Source: Streptomyces sp. IMTB 2501
GTDB lineage: Bacteria > Actinomycetota > Actinomycetes > Streptomycetales > Streptomycetaceae
Reading direction: 5' to 3'
Length of the DNA: 64,000 nucleotides
Assembly: GCF_001953885.1 (NCBI RefSeq)
Contig: NZ_MQUS01000016.1
Span: forward strand, 68,898-132,897
Part shown: piece by piece, positions 51,847-59,434 of the stretch
Position numbering within the stretch: position 1 is the stretch's first letter
How the letters are laid out: the number at the start of each line of letters is the position of its first letter
The notes under the pieces: model-generated
Seen by the model: only the letters and a program-made list of their open reading frames with translations
Database searches by the model: none
What the model was told of the DNA's origin: nothing
Made by a program: the position numbers and the translations under genes

Positions 51847-53051
51847 GTTCGCCGCTGGGCAATCGTGTCCAACTGCCGTCACGCGTATCCCTGAAGAGCC
51901 GGCTACGCTTGCATGCGGGATACCAGTGGCGCAACAGCGGAAGTCCTCTGCTCGTTGCGCTGCGCACGACCTGGGACACCAGAAGCTGGGGAAAATTCCC
52001 CGCAGTGCGGTCAGAAGTGGGCGGGGTGTCTGTTTCCTACTCCGGCGTGCCTGAAGGACTTGCATACACACTGGAGTTCACCGAGCATCGCCGGGAGGGT
52101 GTCAACAGCGGCGCCACGGTGCGGGTTTCGACTTCACTCAGAGGATGCGATCTGGCTTCCCCCGAGGAACTGCCGGACGCCGATATCATCGTGGTCGGCA
52201 CCAGCGCTGACAAAGTCGGTCGGCTGCCCTCCGACACGTCACTCGTCATGCCCATCCGCGTGCACTTCGTCCTGGATCTCGCCGATGGATACCGATCGGT
52301 TCTGGAGAACGCGTCCAAGGGAGCCAGGCGGGACTTCCGGCAGAAGTACCGGCAGTACGACTGGGAGTTCGGGGTCGAAGGCGACCCCATCTGGTTCGAT
52401 CATTTCTACGAGCGCATCTACCGGGCGACCATGTTCCAGCGTTACGGGGAGCGCGCCCGTACGGAGAGCAGGGACTCCGCCTACGAGTGCCTGTTCCGCT
52501 CCGGTGTGCTGTTCTACCTGGCCATGAACGGCGAACGCATCGCCGGCCACCTCTGCCACTGGGATCCGCAGTCCGGAGTCCTTACCTCCCGGCTGCTGGG
52601 CGTGCTCGACGGCGCCGAGGAGTACTACGCGGCCGGCACCCTCAAGGTCATGTACTTCCTCCTGATGAAGTGGGCGGCCGAAAACGGTGTCCGTCGGCTC
52701 GACTTCCAGGGAACAGAGGCTTTCCTCAGCAAGGGCACCTATCAGATGAAGCGCCGGTTCGGTACCCGCGTGATATTGCCGCCGAACCACTTCGGCCGGA
52801 AACGCCTGTGGCTGCAGGTTCGCCGGGACACTCCGGAGGTACGGGACTTCCTCGTCGCGAACCCCGTGTTGCAGGTGACCAAGGAAGGGAAGCTGGAGGC
52901 AGTCTACTTCTACGACGATGAGCGGCCCGCCCGGGTGGACTACCGAGCCGTGGGAGCAGGAGTCGAGGCTGTTCGGCACTTCTCGCTGGATGAATTCCTG
53001 GCCGGGCGCCGGGCGGACGGCAAGGCATACGGTCGCGTGCAGCCAAGCTGA
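51843..53051 (+). CDS. FemAB/GNAT-fold acyl- or aminoacyltransferase
   Basis: A 402-residue protein with an Acetyltransf_6/FemAB-like region (LENASKGARRDFRQKYRQY, YLAMNGERIAGHL, RLDFQGTEAFLSKGTYQMKRRFG). Relatives use acyl-CoA or aminoacyl-tRNA; in several antibiotic pathways they add an amino acid from tRNA to a peptide amine. It overlaps the PLP gene by 4 bp (ATGA). It is a candidate for tRNA-dependent amide formation here. Confidence 0.6.
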   Translation: MSSPLGNRVQLPSRVSLKSRLRLHAGYQWRNSGSPLLVALRTTWDTRSWGKFPAVRSEVGGVSVSYSGVPEGLAYTLEFTEHRREGVNSGATVRVSTSLRGCDLASPEELPDADIIVVGTSADKVGRLPSDTSLVMPIRVHFVLDLADGYRSVLENASKGARRDFRQKYRQYDWEFGVEGDPIWFDHFYERIYRATMFQRYGERARTESRDSAYECLFRSGVLFYLAMNGERIAGHLCHWDPQSGVLTSRLLGVLDGAEEYYAAGTLKVMYFLLMKWAAENGVRRLDFQGTEAFLSKGTYQMKRRFGTRVILPPNHFGRKRLWLQVRRDTPEVRDFLVANPVLQVTKEGKLEAVYFYDDERPARVDYRAVGAGVEAVRHFSLDEFLAGRRADGKAYGRVQPS

Positions 53052-53071
53052 CGGTGGAGTGTGGAGCGCAC

Positions 53072-54280
53072 ATGCGTATTCTGGTCATGCACAGCCTTGC
53101 TGATTCTTCCGTCCGCTATGGGGAGAACATCGATCACCACAAACATGACGTCACCTATGTGAGCACATTGGCAAAGCTGGGAACACTGCCGAACAATGTG
53201 CCCGCTCGGGTGATCGAGCGCCCAGGGGCGGGGGATACGGCGGAAGAGGTCCTCGCTGCCGTGAAGGGTCTGCCGAAGCCGGACCTGATCATCACCTTGT
53301 CGGAATTCGACGTGATCGCCGCGGCCCAGGTCCGGGAAACTCTCGGGGTCCCCGGTGCCACGGTGCGCCAGGTCCTTCCGGTCAGGAACAAGGTGGTGAT
53401 GAAGTCGGCGGTCGCCAGGGCGGGTTTGCGGGTGCCGAGATTCGCCCCGCTCCCGCAGGTGCTCGTACAAGGAGCGGAGTCCGTTCCCTGGAAGGGGCGT
53501 ACCGTCCTGAAGCCACTGTCGGGCGTACTGGCTCAGCAGATCCAGATCTTCCCGACGGCCGCCATGGCGCTGGATGCGGTGCGGCGTGGCGAAGTTCCGG
53601 TTCCCGTCGAGGACTTCGAGATCGAGGAATTCATCAGCGGTCGAATCATGCACATTGACGGAGTACTGGCAGGAGGCAGGCCCATCTCGATCCTCGCGAG
53701 CCGGTACGTGGGGACGTGTCTCGCCTATGCGGAGGGCAGCCCTCTGGGTTCGGTGCAGATCGACACCGGCCCTGAGCTGGTCGAATGGTCCCTCAGCTGC
53801 CTGAAAGCGGTGGGAATCGAGAACGGTTTGTTTCATCTCGAGGCCATCGCGGCACCGGAAGGGCCGGTGTTCCTGGAGGTGGGCGCGCGATGCGGAGGCG
53901 GTGGTGTCATCGACTCCTTTGAACTGGCGACGGGCATACGCATGCCCGGAGTAGCCGTCCGGGTGCTTGTCGAGGGACCGGTGGACCTTCCTGAGGCGCG
54001 GATACCGGGCCCCGATGAGCGATACGGCTGGTTCCTGATACCAGGGCACACCCTCGGCTCCAGGTACTGCCGCATCAGTGGCGAGCAGCCGTTCCGTGAT
54101 GATCCGCTGGTACACCGTTGGTCACAACGCGGGCTCGACGAGCCGGTCAAGTTCTCGTACGCGAGCTCGAACGTGCCGATCGCCGCGATGCTCGGCCCCT
54201 CATCCACAGCCACCCTGGAGCGGTACATGGATTCCCTTTTCACATCGGTGCGGGTCCAGCCCCATGACGGTTCCGCCTGA
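53072..54280 (+). CDS. ATP-grasp ligase, copy 1
   Basis: A 402-residue ATP-grasp protein. RTVLKPLSG (143-151) is the ATP-binding lysine strand, EIEEFISGR (183-191) the adenine side, and FLEVGARCGGGG (267-278) the metal-binding strand, where Gly-Ala replaces the usual Asn-Pro. Family members ligate amino acids or small peptides. It is closely similar along its whole length to the protein at 54987-56213. ATG 53072 behind GTGGAGCG. Confidence 0.75.
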   Translation: MRILVMHSLADSSVRYGENIDHHKHDVTYVSTLAKLGTLPNNVPARVIERPGAGDTAEEVLAAVKGLPKPDLIITLSEFDVIAAAQVRETLGVPGATVRQVLPVRNKVVMKSAVARAGLRVPRFAPLPQVLVQGAESVPWKGRTVLKPLSGVLAQQIQIFPTAAMALDAVRRGEVPVPVEDFEIEEFISGRIMHIDGVLAGGRPISILASRYVGTCLAYAEGSPLGSVQIDTGPELVEWSLSCLKAVGIENGLFHLEAIAAPEGPVFLEVGARCGGGGVIDSFELATGIRMPGVAVRVLVEGPVDLPEARIPGPDERYGWFLIPGHTLGSRYCRISGEQPFRDDPLVHRWSQRGLDEPVKFSYASSNVPIAAMLGPSSTATLERYMDSLFTSVRVQPHDGSA

Positions 54281-54326
54281 TCAGTGGGGAAGAACATCAT
54301 TAGGCGAAGCGTCAGTTGAAGAAGTG

Positions 54327-54953
54327 TCAGTAGAGGAAGCGATGGAGCGGTGCCTCCTCGGTGAGCAACATGGTCAGACGGTGCGCAAGGCGCTGCCATG
54401 CGTCTTCCTGCGCATAGGTCAGCCGCACCTCATGGCCGTCGGCGGCTTCGAGCGCGGCGGTGAGGGTGTCGGTGTCTTTGTCGGCCGTCAGATCCATGAG
54501 GGAGAGCACGCGAGCCATCGTGCCGACCAGACGGACGGCGGTGCCCTCGCCGGAGGAGTCGAGCGAGCGGAGCGCCGCAGCCGTGCCGGTCGGGTGGGCG
54601 GAGTCCGCAGGCTTCACCAGGGCGCCGGACAGCTCTCGCAATACCGAGTAGAGCAGATCGATGTGTGCGGTGGGCAGGTCGACGATCCTCAGACCCTCGT
54701 GTTCCCAACGGCCGTTCGGCGTCCAGACGCGCGGTCCACGCTCGACGGCCGCGGTCAGGGATTCGCTGATGCTCCGGAAGGCCGCCACCCCTTCCATCAG
54801 GACGTCGTGCCCATGGCCGCCTCGCGTCGATTCGGCCATGGGCACAAGCAAGTGCCGGCTCACCTGTTCGCACTGGGCCTCGAAGTCCGGATCCACCACT
54901 ACGAGGCGTGGTGACACGCTCTCCCTGTCGCGGCTGCTCCTCTGCCTGATCAC
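54327..54953 (-). CDS. Unknown protein encoded between the ATP-grasp pair
   Basis: A 208-residue, mostly helical, acidic protein on the opposite strand to its cluster neighbours. Segments such as RLVVVDPDFEAQCEQVSRHLL, HIDLLYSVLRELSGALVKP and VRLVGTMARVLSLMDL show no motif I recognise, no signal peptide and no membrane segment. GTG 54953 is used as start. It is divergent from copy 2 across only 33 bp and convergent with copy 1. It could be an accessory or immunity protein. Confidence 0.55.
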   Translation of the reverse strand: MIRQRSSRDRESVSPRLVVVDPDFEAQCEQVSRHLLVPMAESTRGGHGHDVLMEGVAAFRSISESLTAAVERGPRVWTPNGRWEHEGLRIVDLPTAHIDLLYSVLRELSGALVKPADSAHPTGTAAALRSLDSSGEGTAVRLVGTMARVLSLMDLTADKDTDTLTAALEAADGHEVRLTYAQEDAWQRLAHRLTMLLTEEAPLHRFLY

Positions 54954-54986
54954 TGCCCCAACAGTACTCCGCAGCGAGAGGAACGG

Positions 54987-56213
54987 ATGGACATGCGCAT
55001 TCTCGTCATGCACAGCATCCCTGAATCGTCCATGCGTTACGCCGAGAACATTGATCACTATGAGCACGAGGTCACCTATGTCACTGTCACCGCCAAATTG
55101 AACTCCCTGCCGGTCGGCGTGCCCATCCGCGTCGTCGTGCGATCCGAGACCGGTGACACGGCGGCGGACGTACTCGCGGCCGTGAAAGGCCTGCCCGCAC
55201 CGGACCTCGTCATTTCCACCTCCGAACTGGATGTGATTCCCGCGGCACGGGTGCGAGAAGTACTCGGAGCCCCAGGCGCCACGGTGTGCGAAGTACTGCC
55301 GGTTCGGGACAAGGTGGTGATGAAGACCGCGGTGGAGGGCTCCGGGCTGCGGGTGCCCCGGTTCGCGCCGCTGCCCGCAGCCCTGGCAGGGGGAGAGAAT
55401 TCGGTGTCCTGGCGGGGACGAACCGTCCTGAAGCCACTGGCGGGTCAGGGCAGTGACCAGACCCATGTCTTCCCGACGGTCACGGCGGCCCTGGACGCGG
55501 TGCGCGGCGGAGACCTGTCGATCGAAGCCGATCGATTCGAGGTCGAGGAGTTCGTCAGCGGTCGCATCCTCCACGTGGACGGTCTGCTGGTGGCCGGCCG
55601 GCCCGTCGTCGTTCTCGCCAGCCGGTACGTGGGCACGTGTCTCGGTTACGCACAAGGCAAACCCATGGGCTCGGTGCAGATCGAGACCGGTGCGGACCTC
55701 ACCGACTGGACCTTGCGCTGCCTACGGGCGGTCGGCATCGAGAACGGGCCGTTCCACCTTGAGGCGATCGAGGCTCCGGAAGGCCCGGTGTTCTTGGAAG
55801 TCGGAGCCCGGTCCGGCGCCCGGTACGTGGTGGACATCTTCGAACTGGCCACCGGGGTGCGCTTACCAGGCGCGGCGGTCCGCCTCCTCGTCGAGGGCCC
55901 GGCTGGCCTTCCGGCACCCCGTGTCCCGAGCCCCGACCGGCTCTACGGCGCCTTTCTCTTCCCGGGACACGCCCTGGACTCCGCGTACTGCCGCATCACC
56001 GGGGAAGGGGTGTTCCGCGACGACCCGCTGGTATTGCGGTGGCATCAGAAACAGGCCGACGCGCCGGTCAGCCGCCGCCTGACCTACTCGCCTGGCCTCG
56101 TGGCCCTCGCGGGAACGCTCGGCCCCTCCTCTCCCCGCGCACTCGAGAGTTTCATACTCAAGCTGTTCGACTCGGTGCTGGTGACACCCGGCGAGCCCTC
56201 GCCCAGGGGCTGA
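54987..56213 (+). CDS. ATP-grasp ligase, copy 2
   Basis: A 408-residue paralogue of the 53072-54280 product. Identical stretches include RILVMHS, VLAAVKGLP, KVVMK, LRVPRFAPLP, GRTVLKPL and ASRYVGTCL. The metal strand reads FLEVGARSGARY, differing from GARCGGGG in copy 1, which may change substrate. ATG 54987 is used (ATG 54993 also possible); GAGAGGAACGG is upstream. Last gene of the cluster. Two diverged ligases suggest two successive couplings. Confidence 0.75.
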   Translation: MDMRILVMHSIPESSMRYAENIDHYEHEVTYVTVTAKLNSLPVGVPIRVVVRSETGDTAADVLAAVKGLPAPDLVISTSELDVIPAARVREVLGAPGATVCEVLPVRDKVVMKTAVEGSGLRVPRFAPLPAALAGGENSVSWRGRTVLKPLAGQGSDQTHVFPTVTAALDAVRGGDLSIEADRFEVEEFVSGRILHVDGLLVAGRPVVVLASRYVGTCLGYAQGKPMGSVQIETGADLTDWTLRCLRAVGIENGPFHLEAIEAPEGPVFLEVGARSGARYVVDIFELATGVRLPGAAVRLLVEGPAGLPAPRVPSPDRLYGAFLFPGHALDSAYCRITGEGVFRDDPLVLRWHQKQADAPVSRRLTYSPGLVALAGTLGPSSPRALESFILKLFDSVLVTPGEPSPRG

Positions 56214-56256
56214 GGGGCCGGCAACACGTCGATTCTGAGGGGTGGTTGGGAAGAAC

Positions 56257-56694
56257 ATGGCGATTTGGGGGCTGGTCGTCGAGACGACCATGAGCGCCGG
56301 TGACCGTAAGCACATCGAGGCCGAGGTGCTCGCGCATGTCCACGGCTCTCGTGCCGAGGCGCTCGCGGAGCTTGAGCGGCGGGCCCGGAGCTACTCGCCC
56401 GAGCACCCCCGAAGCCCCAGGCGCCGTCGGCTCTTCCGGGACGGCGACGGATTCCTCCTCGTCGTCGACGGGGCGTGGCAGTCGTTCGCGACCCGGTTCA
56501 CCGCCGCGGAGCTGCTGGAGGATTCCGCCGCGCCCGTCGCCCCGGAACCCGACAACGCGCCGGCCGAGTCTGTCGCCGCACCGGACGAACCGGTGGATCA
56601 GGCCGAGGAGGCCGAGGAGGCCGAGCCGTTCGAACGGTACGCGGACGGGGTGCCGGTCAAGCCGGCGTGGCTGGGGCGTGACGACCTGTCGTGA
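56257..56694 (+). CDS. Hypothetical acidic protein
   Basis: A 145-residue protein. An N-terminal helical part (AIWGLVVETTMSAGDRKHIE) and a short beta region (FRDGDGFLLVVDGAWQSF) precede an acidic Ala/Glu/Pro tail ending AWLGRDDLS. The high third-position G/C shows a return to native-like DNA. Family not recognised. ATG 56257 follows GGGAAGAAC. Confidence 0.6.
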   Translation: MAIWGLVVETTMSAGDRKHIEAEVLAHVHGSRAEALAELERRARSYSPEHPRSPRRRRLFRDGDGFLLVVDGAWQSFATRFTAAELLEDSAAPVAPEPDNAPAESVAAPDEPVDQAEEAEEAEPFERYADGVPVKPAWLGRDDLS

Positions 56695-56702
56695 GCCCGT
56701 CC

Positions 56703-56730
56703 GCCGTCCGACCGTCGCCGTCCGACCGTC
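56703..56730. repeat. Perfect 14-bp tandem duplication after a stop codon
   Basis: GCCGTCCGACCGTC is present twice head-to-tail (56703-56716, 56717-56730), beginning 8 bp after the stop of the preceding gene. Confidence 0.85.
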
Positions 56731-56840
56731 CGCGGTCGAGGCCGCGTCGGCCGCTCCGGTGGTGCTGACGGCTGATTGAGGCATGGCTGGCGGGGCGCCC
56801 TTGCTCCTACGATGGAAGCCACCGTCGGGGGAGGGTGGAC

Positions 56841-57803
56841 GTGACGAGCAGTACGCCGCAGGGGGCCGGGCGCCGGCTGGAGAACGGGATCGCGTGGGCG
56901 GTCCGGAACGCGGACGGAATCGTCGCCATCGTCGTCGCCGTGGTCGTCGGGCTGATGGACGTCCTCAACAACAACATGGACCCCAACATCGTCTCCGGCG
57001 CCACGCTGCTCGTGCTCGCCGCGCTGGTGTACGGCTCGCTCACCGAGCGCCGGCGGCGGATGGCCGACCTCCGTGCCGCGACCGCCGGAACCAGCAGGGC
57101 CATCGAGGACCTGGCGATGGTGCGCGCGCTCTCCGGCGCCGAGACCGCCCTCGCGCACGAGCAGGCCCGGCGTACGACCAGCCGCTGGGTGTTCAAGGGC
57201 GGCACCGGTACCTATCTGCGCGCCGTCACGCTGCCCGAGTGCGTGCTCGAAGCACAGCGCCAGCGGCGCTCCCTCAGCATGAAGATCGACATCATCAACC
57301 CCGCCGACGACCACGTGTGCGCCGCGTACGCCCGCTTCAGGAGCACGTTCGGGCCAGGGGCCGGCGGCGGCCACGCCGAGTGGACGCTGGAACGCACCCG
57401 CAAGGAGGCGTACGCCACCGTCGTCGCCGCCTGCTGGCACCGGCAGCGGCTGGACACCCTGGAGATCGACGTCCACCTGTCGTCGGTGGCACCGGCGCTG
57501 CGCTTCGACCTCTCCGACACCTGCCTGATCATCACCCAGGACGACCCCAGCCGGGTCAGCCTCTACGTGGAGCGCGACCGGCCGCTCTACGACTACTACG
57601 TCACCGAGCTGCACCAGAGCCGCGAGCAGGCGGTCAAGCTCGATCTGCGCGATGCCGTCCCGCTCACCGAAGAGCCCACCGTGGACGAGGTCAGACGCCT
57701 GCTCGACCGGCTCGGCCTGCCGCTTCCGCCGAGCTACACCGACCGTGACCTCGGCGACATCATCGACAAGGCGCTGCGCGCGGAGAACCCGTACCGCAGG
57801 TGA
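56841..57803 (+). CDS. Two-TM protein with a sensor-like C-terminal domain
   Basis: A 320-residue protein. Two adjacent transmembrane helices (about 26-46 and 52-72) are followed by a cytosolic domain with WVFKGGTGTYLRAVTLPE, IDIINPADDHVCAAYARFR and TRKEAYATVVAA. This pattern resembles, from memory, the DUF5919-type domain attached to some helix-turn-helix regulators. GTG 56841 fits the GAGGG site; GTG 56835 is possible. It heads a three-gene operon. A membrane-linked signalling or effector role is inferred. Confidence 0.55.
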   Translation: MTSSTPQGAGRRLENGIAWAVRNADGIVAIVVAVVVGLMDVLNNNMDPNIVSGATLLVLAALVYGSLTERRRRMADLRAATAGTSRAIEDLAMVRALSGAETALAHEQARRTTSRWVFKGGTGTYLRAVTLPECVLEAQRQRRSLSMKIDIINPADDHVCAAYARFRSTFGPGAGGGHAEWTLERTRKEAYATVVAACWHRQRLDTLEIDVHLSSVAPALRFDLSDTCLIITQDDPSRVSLYVERDRPLYDYYVTELHQSREQAVKLDLRDAVPLTEEPTVDEVRRLLDRLGLPLPPSYTDRDLGDIIDKALRAENPYRR

Positions 57804-57833
57804 GCGTCGTGTTCCGGCCAAGGGGGAAGGAAC

Positions 57834-58490
57834 ATGGACTACCCGGCCCTCGAACGGGCCGCCCGGCGGCACGCGGCCGCCGAGCTGACACGGCACGCCG
57901 TATCGGAGCTGGACCGGATCGTCTCGGGCCGCCGCACCCTGCACGCGGTACGACATCCCCTGGGGTTCGTCTGCCTGCCCGTGCTGCGTGACGGCGACGA
58001 CGGCGTCTGCGTCCACGTCTTCGGCACCCCGGAGGCGGAGCCCGACCGGTCCGTGCCCCAAGTGCACTGCCACAGCTGGGACTTGACCAGCACCGTGCTC
58101 TACGGGCGGCTCGGCAACCGGCGCATGGACGTCGACTACGACGCCGGTGAACCCACCCACCGGGTCTTCGAGGTGCTCAGCGATCCCTCCGGCATCGACG
58201 AACTCCGGCCCACCGAGCGGCTGGTGCGGCTGCGGCCCGGCGCGGAACAGACCAGCGCGCGCGGCCAGAGCTACACCCTCCCGGCGGGTGAATTCCACAC
58301 CAGCGTGGTGCCCGACGGCCGCCCCACCGCCACCCTGGTACTGGGGCGGACCCTGCCCGGCCGCGTGGACCTCTCGCTGGGCCCGCCGTCCGCCCCGGGC
58401 CACCGCATGGTCCGCCGGACGTGCGACGCGACGCAGACCGCCCGGATCGCTCGGGCCGCCCTCAGGAGGATCCATGAGCCCGAACCCTGA
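57834..58490 (+). CDS. Cupin-like metal-binding protein
   Basis: A 218-residue protein with a double-stranded beta-helix pattern. VHCHSWDLTS gives His78-x-His80 and TLPAGEFHTS gives His155, a layout like cysteine-dioxygenase-type cupins. Substrate unknown. ATG 57834 lies behind GGGGGAAGGAAC. Its end overlaps the phosphatase gene by 17 bp, so the two are coupled. Confidence 0.6.
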   Translation: MDYPALERAARRHAAAELTRHAVSELDRIVSGRRTLHAVRHPLGFVCLPVLRDGDDGVCVHVFGTPEAEPDRSVPQVHCHSWDLTSTVLYGRLGNRRMDVDYDAGEPTHRVFEVLSDPSGIDELRPTERLVRLRPGAEQTSARGQSYTLPAGEFHTSVVPDGRPTATLVLGRTLPGRVDLSLGPPSAPGHRMVRRTCDATQTARIARAALRRIHEPEP

Positions 58491-59424
58491 CCCGTCGTCC
58501 TCGCCGGCCGGCTACGCCGTTGAGCACCGTACGGCCGTGGGCGCCGCCGAGGAGGCCGGGGCGCTGCTGCGCTCCCGCTTTCCCGACGGTTTCGCCGCCC
58601 ACGCGAAGGGCCAGCTCGGCGACGTCGTCACCGACTTGGACGTGGCCGCCGAGCAGCTCGTGGTCGGGCGGATCCGCGCGCGCTTCCCGCACGACCGGAT
58701 CCTGGCCGAGGAGTCCGGCGAACTCGCCGGTGACGGCGGCGGCCGCACCTGGCTCGTCGACCCGCTCGACGGCAGCAACAACGTCGTCATCGGGCTGCCC
58801 GTCTACGTCGTGGGCGTCGCCCTGTGCGTCGAGGACACGCCGGTCGTGGGCGTCGTCCACGATCCGATGACCGGCCGTACGTGGTCCGCGCTGCGGGGCG
58901 GCGGGGCCCAGGGGCCGGGCGGGCGGCTCGCCGCTCCTGCGCTCGCCCGCCCGCTCTCTGCCGCGGGCCCGCTGCTGGCCTGGACCCAGGGCCACGCCGT
59001 CTTGCGCGACGACCCCGTCGCCTGCGCCCTGCGCCACTCCCTCGAACTCCGCTCCCGCCGCCTGCTCCAGCTCTGGGCGCCACTGGTCGCCTGGGCCATG
59101 CTGGCCCGCGGCGACATCGACGGCTTCATCGGCTACCGCGCCGAGGCGATCGACCTGCCCGCTGGTGCGTTGCTCGCCCGCGAGGCCGGCATCTCGCTAC
59201 GGCACCTCGACGGCGCGGAGTTCGGCGGCGGATTCGGCGGTCCCGACACGGGGCGTTCCTTCGTCGCCGGGCGCCCGGAGATGCTGCCGCACCTCCTCGA
59301 CCTCGTCAGCCCTTTCTCTCCCGGCACCGAGGGCACGTACACGGTGGAAACCGCCCCGACAGATCCAGCGGCGCGGCGTTCTTCGGCGGCCGGTACGGCA
59401 CCGTCGGGCCCCACGGTGCCGTGA
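58474..59424 (+). CDS. Inositol monophosphatase family protein
   Basis: A 316-residue IMPase/CysQ-family phosphatase. Metal-binding residues appear as DVVTDLD (Asp54), AEESGE (Glu79-Glu80) and DPLDGSNN (96-103). The last, usually DPIDGTxN, has Ser for Thr, and the C-terminal WDxAAG motif reads IDLPAG. Likely substrates are inositol phosphates or 3'-phosphoadenosine nucleotides. ATG 58474 follows CAGGAGGATCC. The unstructured Pro/Ser tail ends just before a convergent transporter gene. Confidence 0.78.
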   Translation: MSPNPDPSSSPAGYAVEHRTAVGAAEEAGALLRSRFPDGFAAHAKGQLGDVVTDLDVAAEQLVVGRIRARFPHDRILAEESGELAGDGGGRTWLVDPLDGSNNVVIGLPVYVVGVALCVEDTPVVGVVHDPMTGRTWSALRGGGAQGPGGRLAAPALARPLSAAGPLLAWTQGHAVLRDDPVACALRHSLELRSRRLLQLWAPLVAWAMLARGDIDGFIGYRAEAIDLPAGALLAREAGISLRHLDGAEFGGGFGGPDTGRSFVAGRPEMLPHLLDLVSPFSPGTEGTYTVETAPTDPAARRSSAAGTAPSGPTVP

Positions 59425-59434
59425 GGACGAGCGC

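Noticed and set aside
45563..56257. Integrated phage or ICE carrying the biosynthetic cluster
   Set aside because: No integrase, tRNA attachment site, direct end repeats or conjugation genes are visible at either edge.
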